From NCBI GenBank assembly GCA_963576785.1, contig OY756142.1, positions 3,615,777 through 3,679,776 of the forward strand: DNA of 64,000 nt. Direction: 5' to 3'. Made by a program: the position numbers and the translations under genes. Shown here in pieces: positions 22,313-34,619 of the stretch. The stretch comes from Chlorophyllum brunneum (taxonomy: Eukaryota > Basidiomycota > Agaricomycetes > Agaricales > Agaricaceae). The stretch's first letter is position 1. Every line of letters begins with the position of its first letter. The notes beneath the pieces were generated by a model. The model was not told the DNA's origin. It did not search any database and was given only the letters and a program-made list of their open reading frames with translations.

Positions 22313-25300
22313 ATGTCTACTAATAATATTATCGCTGGTTTACCTAAGCTTAATGGGCCAAAGAACTATGCGTTCTGGTCTAGAAGGCTTCAGGATGCCC
22401 TAACCCTCATTTCTGTCACTGGTTCTGACCAGTCCAGATGGACTGTGACAGACCAGGATCTCTCTCCTGCGAATCCTACCACCTTAACGGAGGAGGATAG
22501 AAGGAGAGAACAATTGAGAGGTCAGGCATTGGCTGTTATTAATGGCACCTTACCTGATTCCCTGTTACTCCATGGGCATGATGCTCCTGGATTCCTCTGG
22601 AGTGACTTGAAAACCCGCTTTGGGACACCTTCTCCTGCCGCGGTGTATTCAATCCTCCAAAGAATGTTGCGAAAGCGCATTTCAGGGAATCAAGATCCAG
22701 CAATGGATCTAGCTGAATTGAGAACAATGGCTTCTCAATTAGAAACAGCTAAAGTAAAATTGCCAGAAGTTCTTGGCGTGATGATCGCTTTGAACGCATT
22801 ACCACCAGATTGGAATGCAGTGGCACAAACAACATTGGCGAATAATCACGATGTTGTAGATATGACCTGGGAGGTAGTTCAGCAGGCTATAAATGCTGAG
22901 TGGTCAAGACGTGAAGGGTCAAGACCTAACATGTCTAACCCACAAGCATCTTTTGCCGCCACTGCCAACTACCAAGCTCGCCCTCAGGGCAACTTACCCA
23001 GGACTCGCCCTGGACCACCCTGGAACCGCTTCCACCCTGGAGGCGATACCAGGGCCCAGCCTGCGAGAGGTCCTCACCACCCTGCCAATCCAAGTGGGCA
23101 GCCCCCTCAGCCTTCTCCTCCTACTCCTAACTGGATTAACATCCAGAAGAAGAAGAAGAAGCCCAAGAAGTGCCAGGGTAAACCCCAGGCCCACATGGCG
23201 GAAGCCATGGCGGGCTTCGCTGCTGCCACAGAACCGGTGGTCCGTCGCTTCACTGGTCTGGGGATGACCCCCTTCGACCTGATGAGGCGCATAGACGCGC
23301 CTCGACCCGTTCCTGCTCCCGCTCCTCCGACCACTCGTGTATTAGTGAGTGAGAGACCAAAACCTCTTACTTGGGTTAATCCCAAGAAGGTCCAGCAGAC
23401 ACGAGAGAATGCTCGTGCTGAGCTCGAGAAAAAGGTGCATACTGAAGCACGAAACTTATGTTTCACCGCCTTGCTCGAAAACTCACTGCGGATCCAACAG
23501 GTGACCACCTGGCACGACCGCGTCACTGGTCCTTCACCTATGCAAATGGCGAAGAAACGTGCTCTCGATCGTTATGATTGATGAATGCACGAGGTCTCTC
23601 ATCCCTGCGCCCAACAAGGATGATCGGTAACACCTCCCGGTGCACCTTCAGTTCCTTCTGGTCACTCCCCAGGTTGTACCTGTGAGGGACACACGAGGGT
23701 GAGTAAATGGTTCACTAAGAAGAGTAACCCCAATATTAATGTGACTCGCGTCCGTTTCGCTTTTCTTTTACCTCATAATTCACCATATGCCTTATTGATT
23801 TCTCCCAAATTTGGGAATAAACTCAATTTGGCTATGCATCATGTGGTAAAGATTCCAAGCATGGACTCTGTCGCCTGGGGCGACTCCCTTGAACCCAGAG
23901 AGATTCGGCCGTACTACCTTCCTCCTCCGGAGGAAATAGTAGCTCCGACTGTCAGGACCTACGAAGAGGAGTTCCCTCCTCTTCCTCGGGCCTCCCCTCC
24001 AATGGAGCAATTCCAGAGTAAGAAATACTCTCTTACTCAGAAAAACAAGACCGCTGACAGGTGATCTGCCACACTTACAGTGTTGGTAGATGAAGCCTTC
24101 AAACGGCTTGAGAGCAAGAAGGAGGTTGACGACCTCATGGCGCTGGCTCAGGATGTCGCCTACGACATCCGCGACCCCAGGAACCCTGCAAACGTCGCAG
24201 GACCCTCTTCTGGGCCTCTCCCGAAGTCTCCGAAGTCTGAACCCTTTGCTTCGGCACCTCAATCTGAGGTGTCACTCGGACTTTTGTCGACCGACTACGG
24301 AAGCGACTTCAAGAAGAAGGGAGGAGCTGGATACGTGATCAATTCGATCTCAGATACTCTTACTAACCCTGATACACAGTCCTGTCACCAATATGCCAAC
24401 TGGCCGTCTTCGCAAGAAGAAGGGTAAGGGCAAGGGGAAGGGACGTTGGGGGCCGGGCATGTAATTATGCTATCGGGATCTTTAGGATCCCATAATAATG
24501 TTGTTACGAGCGAATTGATGAATGAGAAGTGTTTTAACACTTCTCAATTTTCTTGTTTCTCCACACGTATGCCCGATCAGTATTTAAGAGTACCGGATCA
24601 ATTAAGATCTCTATCACTAAGCAATGATCAAATCATAACGCCACTAGAAGAATATAGTGACATATGGTTATTAGACTCAGGAGCATCATGTCATTATACC
24701 CCTTATGCGGAAGACTTCATTAACTTCGAAGAACTCGAAGTTTCGATCCCAATTAAGACTGTAGGAGCACAAAGTCCCTATCTTAATGCAGTTGGTCTTG
24801 GCGCAGTTATACTTAAGCATAGAGTCTATAATGGGAAGACTGACAGCGTTCAACCAACGCAGATATTAATATATCCAGTCTTCCTTCTAAAAGGAACCTC
24901 TGAACGACTAATGTCAGTGGGACAGTTATGCCAGGATGGAAAAACTGTTAGAACAGATGCCAACGAATCAGTAGTAGTTGATAGCGAAGGAAATGCTATT
25001 CTTCAAGCATATCCTTCAGCAAGTTGTAATACTACTTAACATTTTGTTAACATAAAAATTGTACATTCGGAACAAGCAGCCATGACTGCGGATCTGATCA
25101 TTGGCTACAAAGTTGTACATGCGAGATTAGGACATCCCTCTAATCGTATCCTTAATCACTTTGAGAAAAATACGATTGGGTTTACTCCGGTGCAGATTCC
25201 TGAGCAAAAGCCAGTCTGTGACGGTTGTGCCAAGGGAAAGATGCACCAGAAACCCTTTAGAGAGAACCCTACACACGCAAAGCGTCCATTCGAAAGAATA

Positions 25301-28300
25301 CACTCGGATTTAGTTGAACTTCCAATTCTTTCTTACTATAAATTTAAATGGGTCATGACCATAATGGACGACTTTTCCTCTCATGGATGGATTCACTTCC
25401 TCCATAAGAAATCAGAAGCAGCAGAAGAAATGAAAAATTTCATTGCCTTAATTCAGACTCAATATGAGACTAAATTAAAAAATCTCTGCACTGATAGAGG
25501 AGGAGAGTATGCAACTGACGAGTTGCAATCTCATTTGCACTCATTAGGGATTATACATGAGACCAGTGCACCGCACATACACCAACAAAATGGTCGAGCG
25601 GAACGCTTGAACCGAACTCTAATGGATAAAGCAGAAGCCATGCGGCATCATGCTTGTATTCCTGATAGTTGGTGGGAGTTTTCTATAGATCATGCGATAC
25701 ATATCTATAATAAAACACCGGTATCATGGCTCATGTGGAAAATACCTTATGAAGTGTTGAATCAGAAGATTCCAGACATCTCCAAAGAGAGAGTCTTTGG
25801 CTGCGGTGCTTATGTCTTTCTCCCAAAAGAGATAAGAGACAATAAACTGACAGCGAAATCAGAACTCATGATTTTCCTTGGTTGGACATCAGACAGGAAA
25901 AATTATCGTTTCATGAGGCACCTAAATGGAAATGTAATCTATACATCTCCAACAGCCGTATTCAGCGAAGAACACTTCCCTAAATGTGTTGGGAAGAAGC
26001 AAGAAGAATGGATGAACCAACTATCATCTTCTACTTCTCGAAGTACACCTTCGGAAGTTATTGTCTTCCATGCTCCAGATCCATCTACTGGTTTACCTAT
26101 TGATAAACCACCAAGCCCTATTCCCTGAACTTCTACCGGAAGTTCTCCGGAAGATAGGACTTATAGATCTGTACATGGACGAATTCCAACTCCTTTCCCT
26201 AAACCTAAAAATAATAAAGGAAAGGGAAAAGCACCGAATATCGATACCGATGTTCAGGAGGAGTGGGATGGTATTGTGCAAAACATTCTCTTTCCACCAA
26301 GAGAAGCACAAACACCAGAAGACGATGATAGTGATAGATTATCTTATGCTGATCCACCTAATCACCCTGAAGGTTCAAACCATCCGCCTTCTCTAAGAGA
26401 TGATCCGGATGTACAACCATTCATACCCTATACCCCTGTCGAAGATGATTGGGATGCTGGTTCTTCTGTACCACGAGGTTACTCGGATCAAATACCGGTT
26501 CCTGAAATACCTCAGAGACCGCAAAGAACCAGAAAAGTATCTGAACGTCCAGGAAACTTCTATGGTTCTACAAAGCATCCGACCAAAATACTCCAGGACT
26601 ATGAGATGTTCCAACCTCCTAAGTCGAAATTAACAAGTTCTACAAGTAGACTTGTTAGACAAATTCGATCAGAGGCTCCCAAACCTGGAATAATCGATAG
26701 ACGTTCTCAGCATGAAGCTTCTACATTAGAAGACTTATGCAGAGAAGGAGGAGTAGGGATGATCGATTATCTGTGTGCTCAAAAAGTTGAATCACCATTA
26801 GTTCCTATTTCTTTCAAGGATCTAAATCGACTACCATCAGAAGAGAAATCTAAATGGTGGAAAGCATGCTTAGAAGAGTTAAATTCACTCAAAGAAAGAC
26901 ATGTTTATGACTTAGCTAAACTTCCGCCTGGAAGAAAAGCTGTCAAAAATAGATGGGTCTTTACACCCAAATCAGATGGTTGATACCATGCTTGACTAGT
27001 AGCAAAAGGATTCTCTCAGATAGAGGGAATCGATTACGATGAACTATTTTCACCAGTAGTCCGTTATGAGACAGCACGACTCATATTTGCAGTCGCTGCC
27101 CTCAATGATTGGGAGATGCTCAGTTTAGATGTTAAAACTGCTTATCTCTACGGAAAACTGGATGAAGAACTCTATATGGAACTTCCAGAAGGTTTCAATA
27201 CAGGTCGTGGTAATCTGGTTTGGAAATTAAACCGAGCCATTTATGGATTAAAGCAATCTGGACGACAATGGTGGAAGGAATTGACTAAGTCAATGACCGA
27301 CCTAGGATTTGTCCGATCCAAACTAGATGCTGGAGTCTATTATTACTACGACCCTGAAACCAAAGAGCTTATTATAGCTCTGGTCTATGTAGATGACTCA
27401 ATGTTTGTTGGAATTAGAGGCTCTAGACTTCTACATGAGAAGTGAGCACTCTTTATGAAGAAATGGGAATGCCGAGACCTTGGTCCAACCAAAGAGTTTC
27501 TTGGCATGAAAATTTCGCGAAATCCTATAAACCGATCAATCACCCTAGACCAAATGGATTATCTAGGAAAAGTACTTGATCAATTTAATATAATTGGAAA
27601 AGAAGAAATACCATTACCAAATGGATTTATCTTCAAATCCAATACAGGAAAAGTGATACCTGACTTCATAAAGAGGTATCAACAATTAGTAGGATCAGTT
27701 ATGTATCTGATGATAGGCAGTCAGCCCAACATAGCTTTCGCCACTGTCAAATTATCACAACATATGACCAATCCAACTAAAGCGCATTATAATGCAGGCT
27801 TACATTTGCTAAAGTATCTTAATGCTACTCGCAAATATAGAATTACCTATAATGGAAGTTCTATGCAAGGCCTGAATGCCTTTTCCGACTCTGATTGGGC
27901 TGGTGATCCAATTAGTTGTAAATCTGTAACTGGATATTTCTGTTTGTTAGCCAGCGGAGCTATCGCTTGGTTAAGTAGGAAACAGAAAACTGTTGCATTA
28001 TCTTCCACCGAAGCTGAATATATGGCTTTATCAGATTGCAGTCGACAACTTGTTTGGACTGTCAATTTATTGGAAGAAATTGGTATCCAATCATTAGCCC
28101 CTTATCTCTTCGGTGATAATGAGGGTTCAATATTTTGGGCCAAGAATCCAGTAACAGAAAAACAATCAAAACACGTCGACATCAAATACCATTACATCCG
28201 TGATTTGGTAGAAGATGGAAAGATTGAAATATTCTCTGTGAAAGGCACTGAAAATCCTGCCGATATTCTCACAAAGAATTTAGACAAAATTAAATTCAAT

Positions 28301-28336
28301 TTATTCCGACCTCGCCTTGGCTTGACGTTTGAGTGA
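22313..28336 (+). pseudogene. Copia gag-pol polyprotein with internal stops
   Basis: From 22313 to 28336 one frame runs without any indel but has ten internal stops: TGA at 23579, 23582, 23621, 24062, 26126, 26981, 26993 and 27443; TAA at 24425 and 25037. Domains in order are gag (22313-23581), protease DSGA (about 24674), integrase zinc motif HARLGH..CDGC and a D-D-E core (25082-26000), RT with YVDD (about 27391), and RNase H ending with the usual ADILTKNL block. The TGA codons at 26981 and 26993 replace the two conserved arginines of the family RYKARLVAKG motif, so CGA-to-TGA transitions are the likely cause. It is not autonomous as it stands. Confidence 0.9.
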
Positions 28337-28370
28337 TTAAAACTCTATATCAATACAGAGCAAGGAGGAG

Positions 28371-28939
28371 TGTTGAAGTTTCGGACATATTCTAGAAATA
28401 GACTATGAAGTCATTATGATAATAATAGACTGATCCGTTACTTTCCAGTAACTTCATTCCGTAGTAACTTCCTATGAGTTGCTCTGCATACGATGAGAGT
28501 CATAAGTACTTGATAGATTATTCTACATAGTACCAATGACTAGATACTACGTTCCGCAGTACTCCGCAGGAACTACGCCGTAGTTAAAGGGAGTCATAAG
28601 GAACAATCCATGCAATGCTAGTATTTTATGTAGTATGACTTGCACATGTTACAATATGTATATAAACCCCATGTAGCAGACCTTTCTGCATCTTGTTCAA
28701 TCGAACAACTTCTTCATCATTGCCTATCTCTTTGAGTACAACACCTCCATCGATCTAATCGACTTTGACCTCTACTTATCTGACGTTAACCGCTTCATCA
28801 ATAATATCTGTCTATCCGAATTACCTTTCTACAGGTATCAGATAGAAGCTTATTATCTCGGTGAGTAGACCCTACGTTCTCTCCCACTGCGTTTACTGCT
28901 GCCCCCAGCAAACAACTCGTTACAGTCGTTTCCTCAACA
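28371..28939 (+). repeat. 3' LTR of copia element
   Basis: About 569 bp and near-identical to the 5' LTR. It ends 36 bp before the start codon of the downstream terpene synthase, so any LTR promoter or terminator activity would bear on that gene. Confidence 0.92.
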
Positions 28940-28944
28940 CATTC
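28940..28944. repeat. Target-site duplication CATTC, right
   Basis: Direct repeat of 21579-21583, immediately after the 3' LTR. Confidence 0.9.
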
Positions 28945-28975
28945 CTCCACTCTCCCCACTACCACAAGGACAACA

Positions 28976-30235
28976 ATGTCAGAGCTGCTCAAGGAAACGA
29001 CGTCGCCAATTGTAGTAAGGCTTCCTGACCTCCCCGTCAACCGGCCCTGGCAATGCAGTATGAGTGAACACTACAAAGAAATTAAAGCGCAATCACTCGC
29101 TTGGGTAGAAACATTCGGCACTTTGGAGAAACCTGGCCTTGGCAGGAAATTCGAGCTATGCGACTGTGGTATGCTATTGAACGTCAGTCGTAGTTCTGTT
29201 GTAATTCTCATAATGTAATCCCTAGCCCTACTTGCGGCCTATACATGTTGTACCCTCGATAAACGTGCGTTTTTTCCGAGGGTATCAGAGTGTGCATTGT
29301 TGCTGACTAAAAACAGCGCTTATCCGCCTTGGGAGTGATTTGACAGGACTTACCCTGCTTTTCGATGAATTCACAGATGTTGCGGATGCGTCTGGAGCTC
29401 AGAAGCTGTGTGACATTATCATGGACGCTATGAAAAACCCAGATGTGCCTCGTCCTGACGGAGAAGTGTCTATCGGTGCCATAGCAAGAGAGTAAGCATC
29501 CCGTCGTAATGTATCTATCCTGAAATAACTGGCTCTACAGTTTTTCGAACTGCGCACGCGCCGTATCTGGACCTGAAGCTCCGTGCATTGAACATTTCCT
29601 TCAGGTCTGGGAAAGTTATATGACGGCCATTGTCCAAGAAGTGAAAGATCGTGAAAAGAAGACGTATCGCTCATTTGAAGATTATCTCAACCTCCGTCGT
29701 AGGACTGTCGGGGTGCATCCTTCTCTCACACTCTTGGAATACAATCTCGGAATTCCAGAAGAGGTATATAACCATCCAGCTCTCGCTTCCTTGAGGGACA
29801 AGACTGCAGAAATAATAGCTGTTTCTAATGTGAGTGTTATTCAATACCACTGGCCTCGCTCCGAATGCTTATTATTCTAAGGATATCTATTCCTTTGCTG
29901 TTGAAAGGGATCTAGGTCGTCTCGTGCACAATGGCATGGGAATCATCATGCATGAGAAGGGTGTATCTGTTCACGAAGCTATCGATCAGTTAGAAGCCTA
30001 TGGAAAAGGTGTGATTGAGAGGTTTCTTGCAGACGTCGATGCCTTGCCGTCATGGGGAGAGCATATCGATGTGATTGTTCGGACGTACGTCAATGGCCTT
30101 GGTCGGTGGATTCGTGCTGTGGATGATTGGAGCTTCGAAACTCAGCGTTACTTTGGTTCGAAGGGACCAGAGGTAAAGCAGAGTCGAGTTATGACTCTCT
30201 GTTCTAAGGACAATCTATTCATAGGGGCGCAGTGA
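28976..30235 (+). CDS. Sesquiterpene synthase A (class I, trichodiene-synthase-like fold)
   Basis: Five exons splice to 349 aa: 28976-29168, 29226-29264, 29317-29491, 29541-29829 and 29882-30235. The aspartate-rich motif is DEFTD (residues 94-98). The NSE triad is N232-D-I-Y-S236-F-A-V-E240, and it exists only after splicing because a phase-0 intron falls between N232 and D233. A late Arg-Tyr pair (QRYF) is also present. These bind Mg2+ and diphosphate in enzymes that cyclise farnesyl diphosphate; the product cannot be predicted. Length is typical. The original 5' region is displaced by the copia insertion. The closest relative is the inverted copy at 40.8-42.1 kb. Confidence 0.9.
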
Positions 30236-30279
30236 AATGTTGTTCCAACGGTGGTCTTATTCTACCATACTCCACCCTA

Positions 30280-30620
30280 CCTTCACTGCTGAACGACGCC
30301 TAGGGAGCACTTGGCACCTTATCTGTGGCCCTCTTTGCCTCGTGGACGTTGAGGATGACTCTATTTGACAAGACGCACGACATGGCAACTGGGAATCCAA
30401 TGGGGATCTTGAGCAGTGATTGCTGAAGTTAAGCTGTTGTGGGTATGGGGATTGGTAGTAGTGTCACTTACTCAGCGGCGATCCAGACAAGGAGGCACGC
30501 CAAATAGGTAGACATAATATAGGACAGAGTCTCTGATGAGGATGGAAACAAGACGTCTGCCAGACCAAAACATTGTTTCACCCAATCTGAAGGTTTGAAA
30601 ACCTCAAACGAGGGCCAGGG
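30280..30620 (-). pseudogene. Relic of a seven-helix membrane protein C-terminus
   Basis: Minus-strand pieces read RDSVLYYVYLF, then LLVWIAA in another frame, then IPIGFPVAMSCVLSNRVILNV, which resembles the last helix and tail of agaricomycete DUF6533-like membrane proteins. A frame change and the absence of upstream exons mark it as a relic. The family call is tentative. Confidence 0.4.
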
Positions 30621-31100
30621 AACATAGGAGGCATTAGTACGCCAACATTGGAATCCAGAAAGTGAAGAATTTCGAGGAGATGTCTAAAGGTGCGCAGAAC
30701 ACATAATCGTTGATTTGGAGGAAAGCGAACAGTCTCGACGTCCATGCATATCAGCCCAGATATTCTCATTCAAACTAACATGGATATTCCTATATCAGTT
30801 TCCATCGTACAGACTAAGCGAGAGAACAAAAAGGGAAGGGACATGGGTACACCGAGTCCACGAGCCATCAGGTAGCAGAGTCCCCGAATCCTGAATCAGA
30901 GTAGCGCCTGCTTTCCATCAGCTACAACCTACGGCCACATGATCCACCTTAATCATGCACGGAACGAGTAGGAGTGCATCAGAGATCTCATTGTGCATCA
31001 AGCGATTTGATTTGGCTTTTCGCCTTCCGAACTGGACGATGTTGCCCTTCCTACCAATATCACAGAGTGTTCATGCTGTGAACCATTCGCTCTGCCCAAA
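30621..31100. other. Intergenic, nothing recognised
   Basis: No frame with membrane or domain character could be assigned here. Confidence 0.35.
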
Positions 31101-31175
31101 GCGACTTGGTGGATGATTAAGATAGAAGCAAGTGCCTGGGGGTGTTCCGATCAGGTTTCCAACACTGTATTAGGT

Positions 31176-32088
31176 CTAAGGATGATTGCGCACTTGACTT
31201 GCACCAGCAACGGGAAACATGATTACTCCCAAGGCCCCCAAAAATACTCCAATGACCGTGATTATTGCGATGGGCACATTGATAGCGGCGGACTGCAGCA
31301 AGACACCTATGATATGCATATAATACGCCAAAGGTGCCTTAGCTCCAACGGCCGTGACCCAGCACTTTCGGTGATGGAGGAGACGTAGAGAGATGAAGGT
31401 TGTTGAGTAGATAGTAATGACCGCATTTGCCATAAAGAGGCACGCCCAGAGTGTATCGATTAGGGTCCTGTTGCTCGAGTCTTCAGACACAGTACCCAAA
31501 ATTCCTGTAACTGAGTCTACTGTTCAGTACTAGTGTCTGATAGGCAGCTGTCGAGCGTACCAAAGCCCATGATCCAAACACATGTCGGAAAGAACCAAAA
31601 AATGTTCTGCCACCGGAAAATCGTTGGCCTCATTGACCTTTGCACCATATAACACCGCCATATCTTGAAACACTTTGTTTTCAGCATCCTGTATCTGGAG
31701 GTTTCTAAACAGGAAAACTCACAAACAGTGCATCCGTCATCGTGACCACAATGAGAGGAAGGAGATCAAAGGCCCATCGCAGCGCCTGAAATGAGTCTAG
31801 AAGCAGCTCTTCCCGGGTACGAGCATGGAAGATGCCCCGATAGTTGGCATGGATGAAGTATGTGACCTATAAGCAAACGACAAATATCACCAGTATTACG
31901 ATATAGATGCTGAGGAGAATGCGCTGCTTCCGAGACCCTCCACTTTCTGAAGACAAAAGGAAGAGAGAGATGATCGATATTGCGATAAGACCACCACTGA
32001 GTGCAGTACCGACGGGAACACCAGACATGTACAGCATATTCTCATGCACCACGGTATATGCATCGTCAAGAGTGATATTGACGGACAT
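31176..32088 (-). CDS. Multi-helix membrane protein, agaricomycete family
   Basis: Starts at 32088 (MSVNITLDDAYTVVHE). Visible segments are an N-terminal helix (GTALSGGLIAISIISLFLL), a second helix, then YFIHANYRGIF, a helix ending VVTMTDALF, and after an intron IWRCYMVQ. Further helices follow to 31176, including AVITIYSTTFISLRLL and IIGVLLQSAAINVPIAI. About seven helices and the D-x-L-F/I-W-R-C-Y signature fit a common, uncharacterised agaricomycete integral membrane family. An in-frame TAG near 31868 would need a very short intron (about 33 nt) or else marks damage. Exon borders are provisional, and the true C-terminus may lie beyond 31176. Confidence 0.55.
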
Positions 32089-32689
32089 ACTTCCAGCGGA
32101 TCCGGCTGAGAGCTGTTAAAGAGGGTGGTAAATTGGGCTGGATTTTTGATCTGCCTCACTTCGGTTACCTTTATGGCGGGGTGGACGAGCGCTGTAATAT
32201 AGAAATCAGACCATCAAAGCTTCCCAAAGCCGCTGATTCGGCATTTTGGATAGTCTGAGAGAAAATGTCTGAATGCTGCCTAGCCGATTACAGTGGAACA
32301 AGCATCCAGTGCAAACGTCCTTCTACCCGAATGCCCTGCCAACGGTATCATGGTACTCACTATCTTTGACCCGAAACTTGGCTGAATATGTGCATATTTT
32401 GGAGCTTTAGTGCAAAGCCAGTTGTGAAAGCTATTTTATTTCTAGATAGAGGAGCCCGACTACAGCCTTGTGAAGACAGCTGTTTGTCATGCTTGATATA
32501 TCAGATAAATTATGTCCCAGAAGCTGATGCATGATTCTTACCATCAGGGGTCCAAATGAGAGAGGAGGTGGGGAGGTGGCTGAATTGGGTCCAAGTTTTG
32601 ACGACAGGATATCCGATTTGAGCTTCATGGTGAACGTCGTGTTATGTTATGAAGTGTCCTGAGTGAACCTCTGATATCTCCCTTCATGA
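32089..32689. other. Intergenic, nothing firm
   Basis: A 65-codon minus-strand frame (32431-32628) has no recognisable feature. No gene is supported. Confidence 0.35.
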
Positions 32690-32800
32690 AGTTCATGAAT
32701 GCAGCTCTCTGACTGCGAGGCGTTCATTATTGGGGCTGGGGGTAGCAATAGCGGTAGTAACGAAGAGAGCAATGAAAGTGAGAACTTAAGTAGGCTTCAT
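32690..32800 (-). pseudogene. Defensin-like precursor relic (signal peptide only)
   Basis: ATG at 32800 starts MKPT, then a TAA falls at the codon that is Gln in the paralogues. Beyond it the frame still reads VLTFIALFVTTAIATP and a short pro-region ending AVRE. The cysteine-rich part and exon 2 are missing. Its upstream 0.4 kb matches, inverted, that of the 34.6 kb relic. Confidence 0.75.
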
Positions 32801-32819
32801 TGTTGTGCGTTGAATCGAT

Positions 32820-33230
32820 GGTTAGTACGAGTCTTTTATACATGAACTTTTGGTATGAAAGATGATCTCGCCGTTCGGAGACTGGTGGAGAGCTCCAAAT
32901 AAATGTGTTGTGACTTGGTTTCTGTGGTACAAATACTCTACCTGAAGGTATGGAAGATGAATCTTATCCTGGAGTCGATAGTCTTGTTTGTTGTGTCTTT
33001 GGCAATATATCAAGGTTGAACCATGAGTTGGCTCGCATGTCCAAACGGCTTGTGCCAAGTGTCTCTTTGAAAACGAGCTCTCTTCATTGATTGAAACTCG
33101 TCCACATGTATTCCCACTTTCAAACCAAGAAATGGGTTGGGGACTGAAGCCGCCGAATCCACCATACGAGCATAAGTGACCGGAAAGAGAAAACACAATC
33201 GGAGGCACCCCGGTAGTTGATCTTCAGTCA
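32820..33230. repeat. Left arm of inverted duplication upstream of two dead defensin-like copies
   Basis: Reverse-complementary, with divergence, to about 34260-34610. Matching words include TCAATCAATGAAGAGAGCT and GAGCTCTCCACCAGT. The two arms flank the BCAS3 fragment at 33.3-33.8 kb. Confidence 0.7.
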
Positions 33231-33289
33231 TTTACAGTTCCTTACCAGAGAAAGCATTCTCTCATGCCGCAACATGTTCAGGCTCGAGC

Positions 33290-33800
33290 TTAGAGCCGGA
33301 CCCACTCCACGACTTTCCCACATAATCCATCGCGAGGGTGCCTGCCATCACATACACGAGAGGGTCGTGTACTGGGTTGAGAAGTAAAGCCACCAGTACG
33401 TGGTGGTCTTACTGTTGACTGGCTTTCGACTCTTCCCGGTCCCTGTTCCACTACTGCCCGCCCAACCAACTCCATTACGATATCATGTCCATCCGGACCA
33501 CTTTGAACAGCCCCTCCACCCCATCAGCGGTCGAAGTTGACAACGTGCAGACTAACGGCACCGGACATTGACTGAGATGAAACTGATCGCGGGCCCGTTG
33601 GTCACATAAAATTCGATGGAAGAAGAGAGTCGCATCAGCGGGGTCAAATACAGCCAGAGATTGAACGTTGGGGGAGATGAGGTCAGTATGTAGAGGGCGC
33701 CGAGAAGGAAGCTTGTAGGATTACAGACGTCACCAGGATGAATGAACATGAACGCAAGAGCGAGGTACAGGTGAATTCGGAGTAGACGAGCTTGCGAACA
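33290..33800 (-). pseudogene. Fragment of a BCAS3-like gene (relic 2)
   Basis: Minus-strand translation in shifting frames gives LAFMFIHPGDV, SLAVFDPADATL, ILCDQRARDQ and DIVMELVGR, each matching exon 5 of the intact gene at 61.4-61.9 kb (LAFMFIHRGDV, LLVFDPADGTL, IVCDQRPRDQ, DIVMELVGQ). Frameshifts and internal gaps separate the blocks. It is longer and better preserved than relic 1. Confidence 0.8.
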
Positions 33801-34259
33801 GAAAAGATCCACGAAATACATCAAATGCTCATAACATGTCCTTTGTCAAGAAAAATTGACATCTCCGATACGCAGGTCAATTTTGTGTTGTGGATCCCTG
33901 GAGAACGAGTTGCGGTAGCAAGTCTTATTACAGTTCTATTGGTAAATTCAATACACGAAATGACCGAATATGAAAGTCGTACTGTTGAATTGATCTGCAT
34001 CTCTCACTAACAGGACTGATAACAATCCAAACTAACAGCTTCGTGAATGACTCCAAGCCTAAAGCCTTGGTAATTTATAGCTCATTAGTGTAAACAGCCA
34101 CTACCTCGGCATAGTTGGTGTTTGAACTCTCCGAATAAAATATCATAATGTGATATGTCTGACACTGGACAGCTTCTAGCGGATTATTGGCATATCTTCA
34201 CCCCGTTGAAGACAGATGAGATGATTCTGCAACACAGTAAACAGACATGTGTGTTGGTT

Positions 34260-34610
34260 GCGCCACGTAGGAAATATCTGTGGACAGATATCAATCAATG
34301 AAGAGAGCTGAACCCTCAGTCGTATTTTTTGAACAGACGCACGAGCCGCTTGTGAATACGAGCCAATTCTTGGTTCTAAAATTCACCTGAAACAAAGTTC
34401 TTCCATCGTGAAGACCTTCGTATACTGGCAGAGGCACAATGAATGGAGCTATCTGGATTCATCGATTCTGGGATACGACAATCTATCTTCCATATTTTCG
34501 AGTGGAATATTCGTACCACCGAAACCAAGTCATAACGCACAACCATTGGAGCTCTCCACCAGTTCCAAAACTGCGAGATCGTCGATCATAATGAGCCTAT
34601 GTTGATCCAA
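34260..34610. repeat. Right arm of inverted duplication upstream of dead defensin-like copy
   Basis: Counterpart of 32820-33230. It precedes the 34.6 kb relic as a promoter region would. Confidence 0.7.
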
Positions 34611-34619
34611 CCAAAAACA

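Larger units (their letters stand above)
21584..28939 (+). mobile_element. Full-length Ty1/copia LTR retrotransposon, inactivated
   Basis: 7,356 bp with two LTRs, a 5-bp TSD (CATTC), a purine-rich tract (about 28360-28370) before the 3' LTR and a single long gag-pol frame. Gene order is gag, protease, integrase, RT, RNase H, which defines copia. High LTR similarity indicates fairly recent insertion. It landed in the 5' region of a terpene synthase gene, in the same orientation. Confidence 0.93.

Noticed and set aside
23579..27445. Programmed readthrough or recoding at TGA codons in the copia frame
   Set aside because: Ten stops of two kinds, two of them at conserved RT arginines, fit mutation far better than recoding.
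29830..29881. Loss of the NSE asparagine in the terpene synthases
   Set aside because: It is an artefact of reading through the intron; splicing restores Asn-Asp in both genes.
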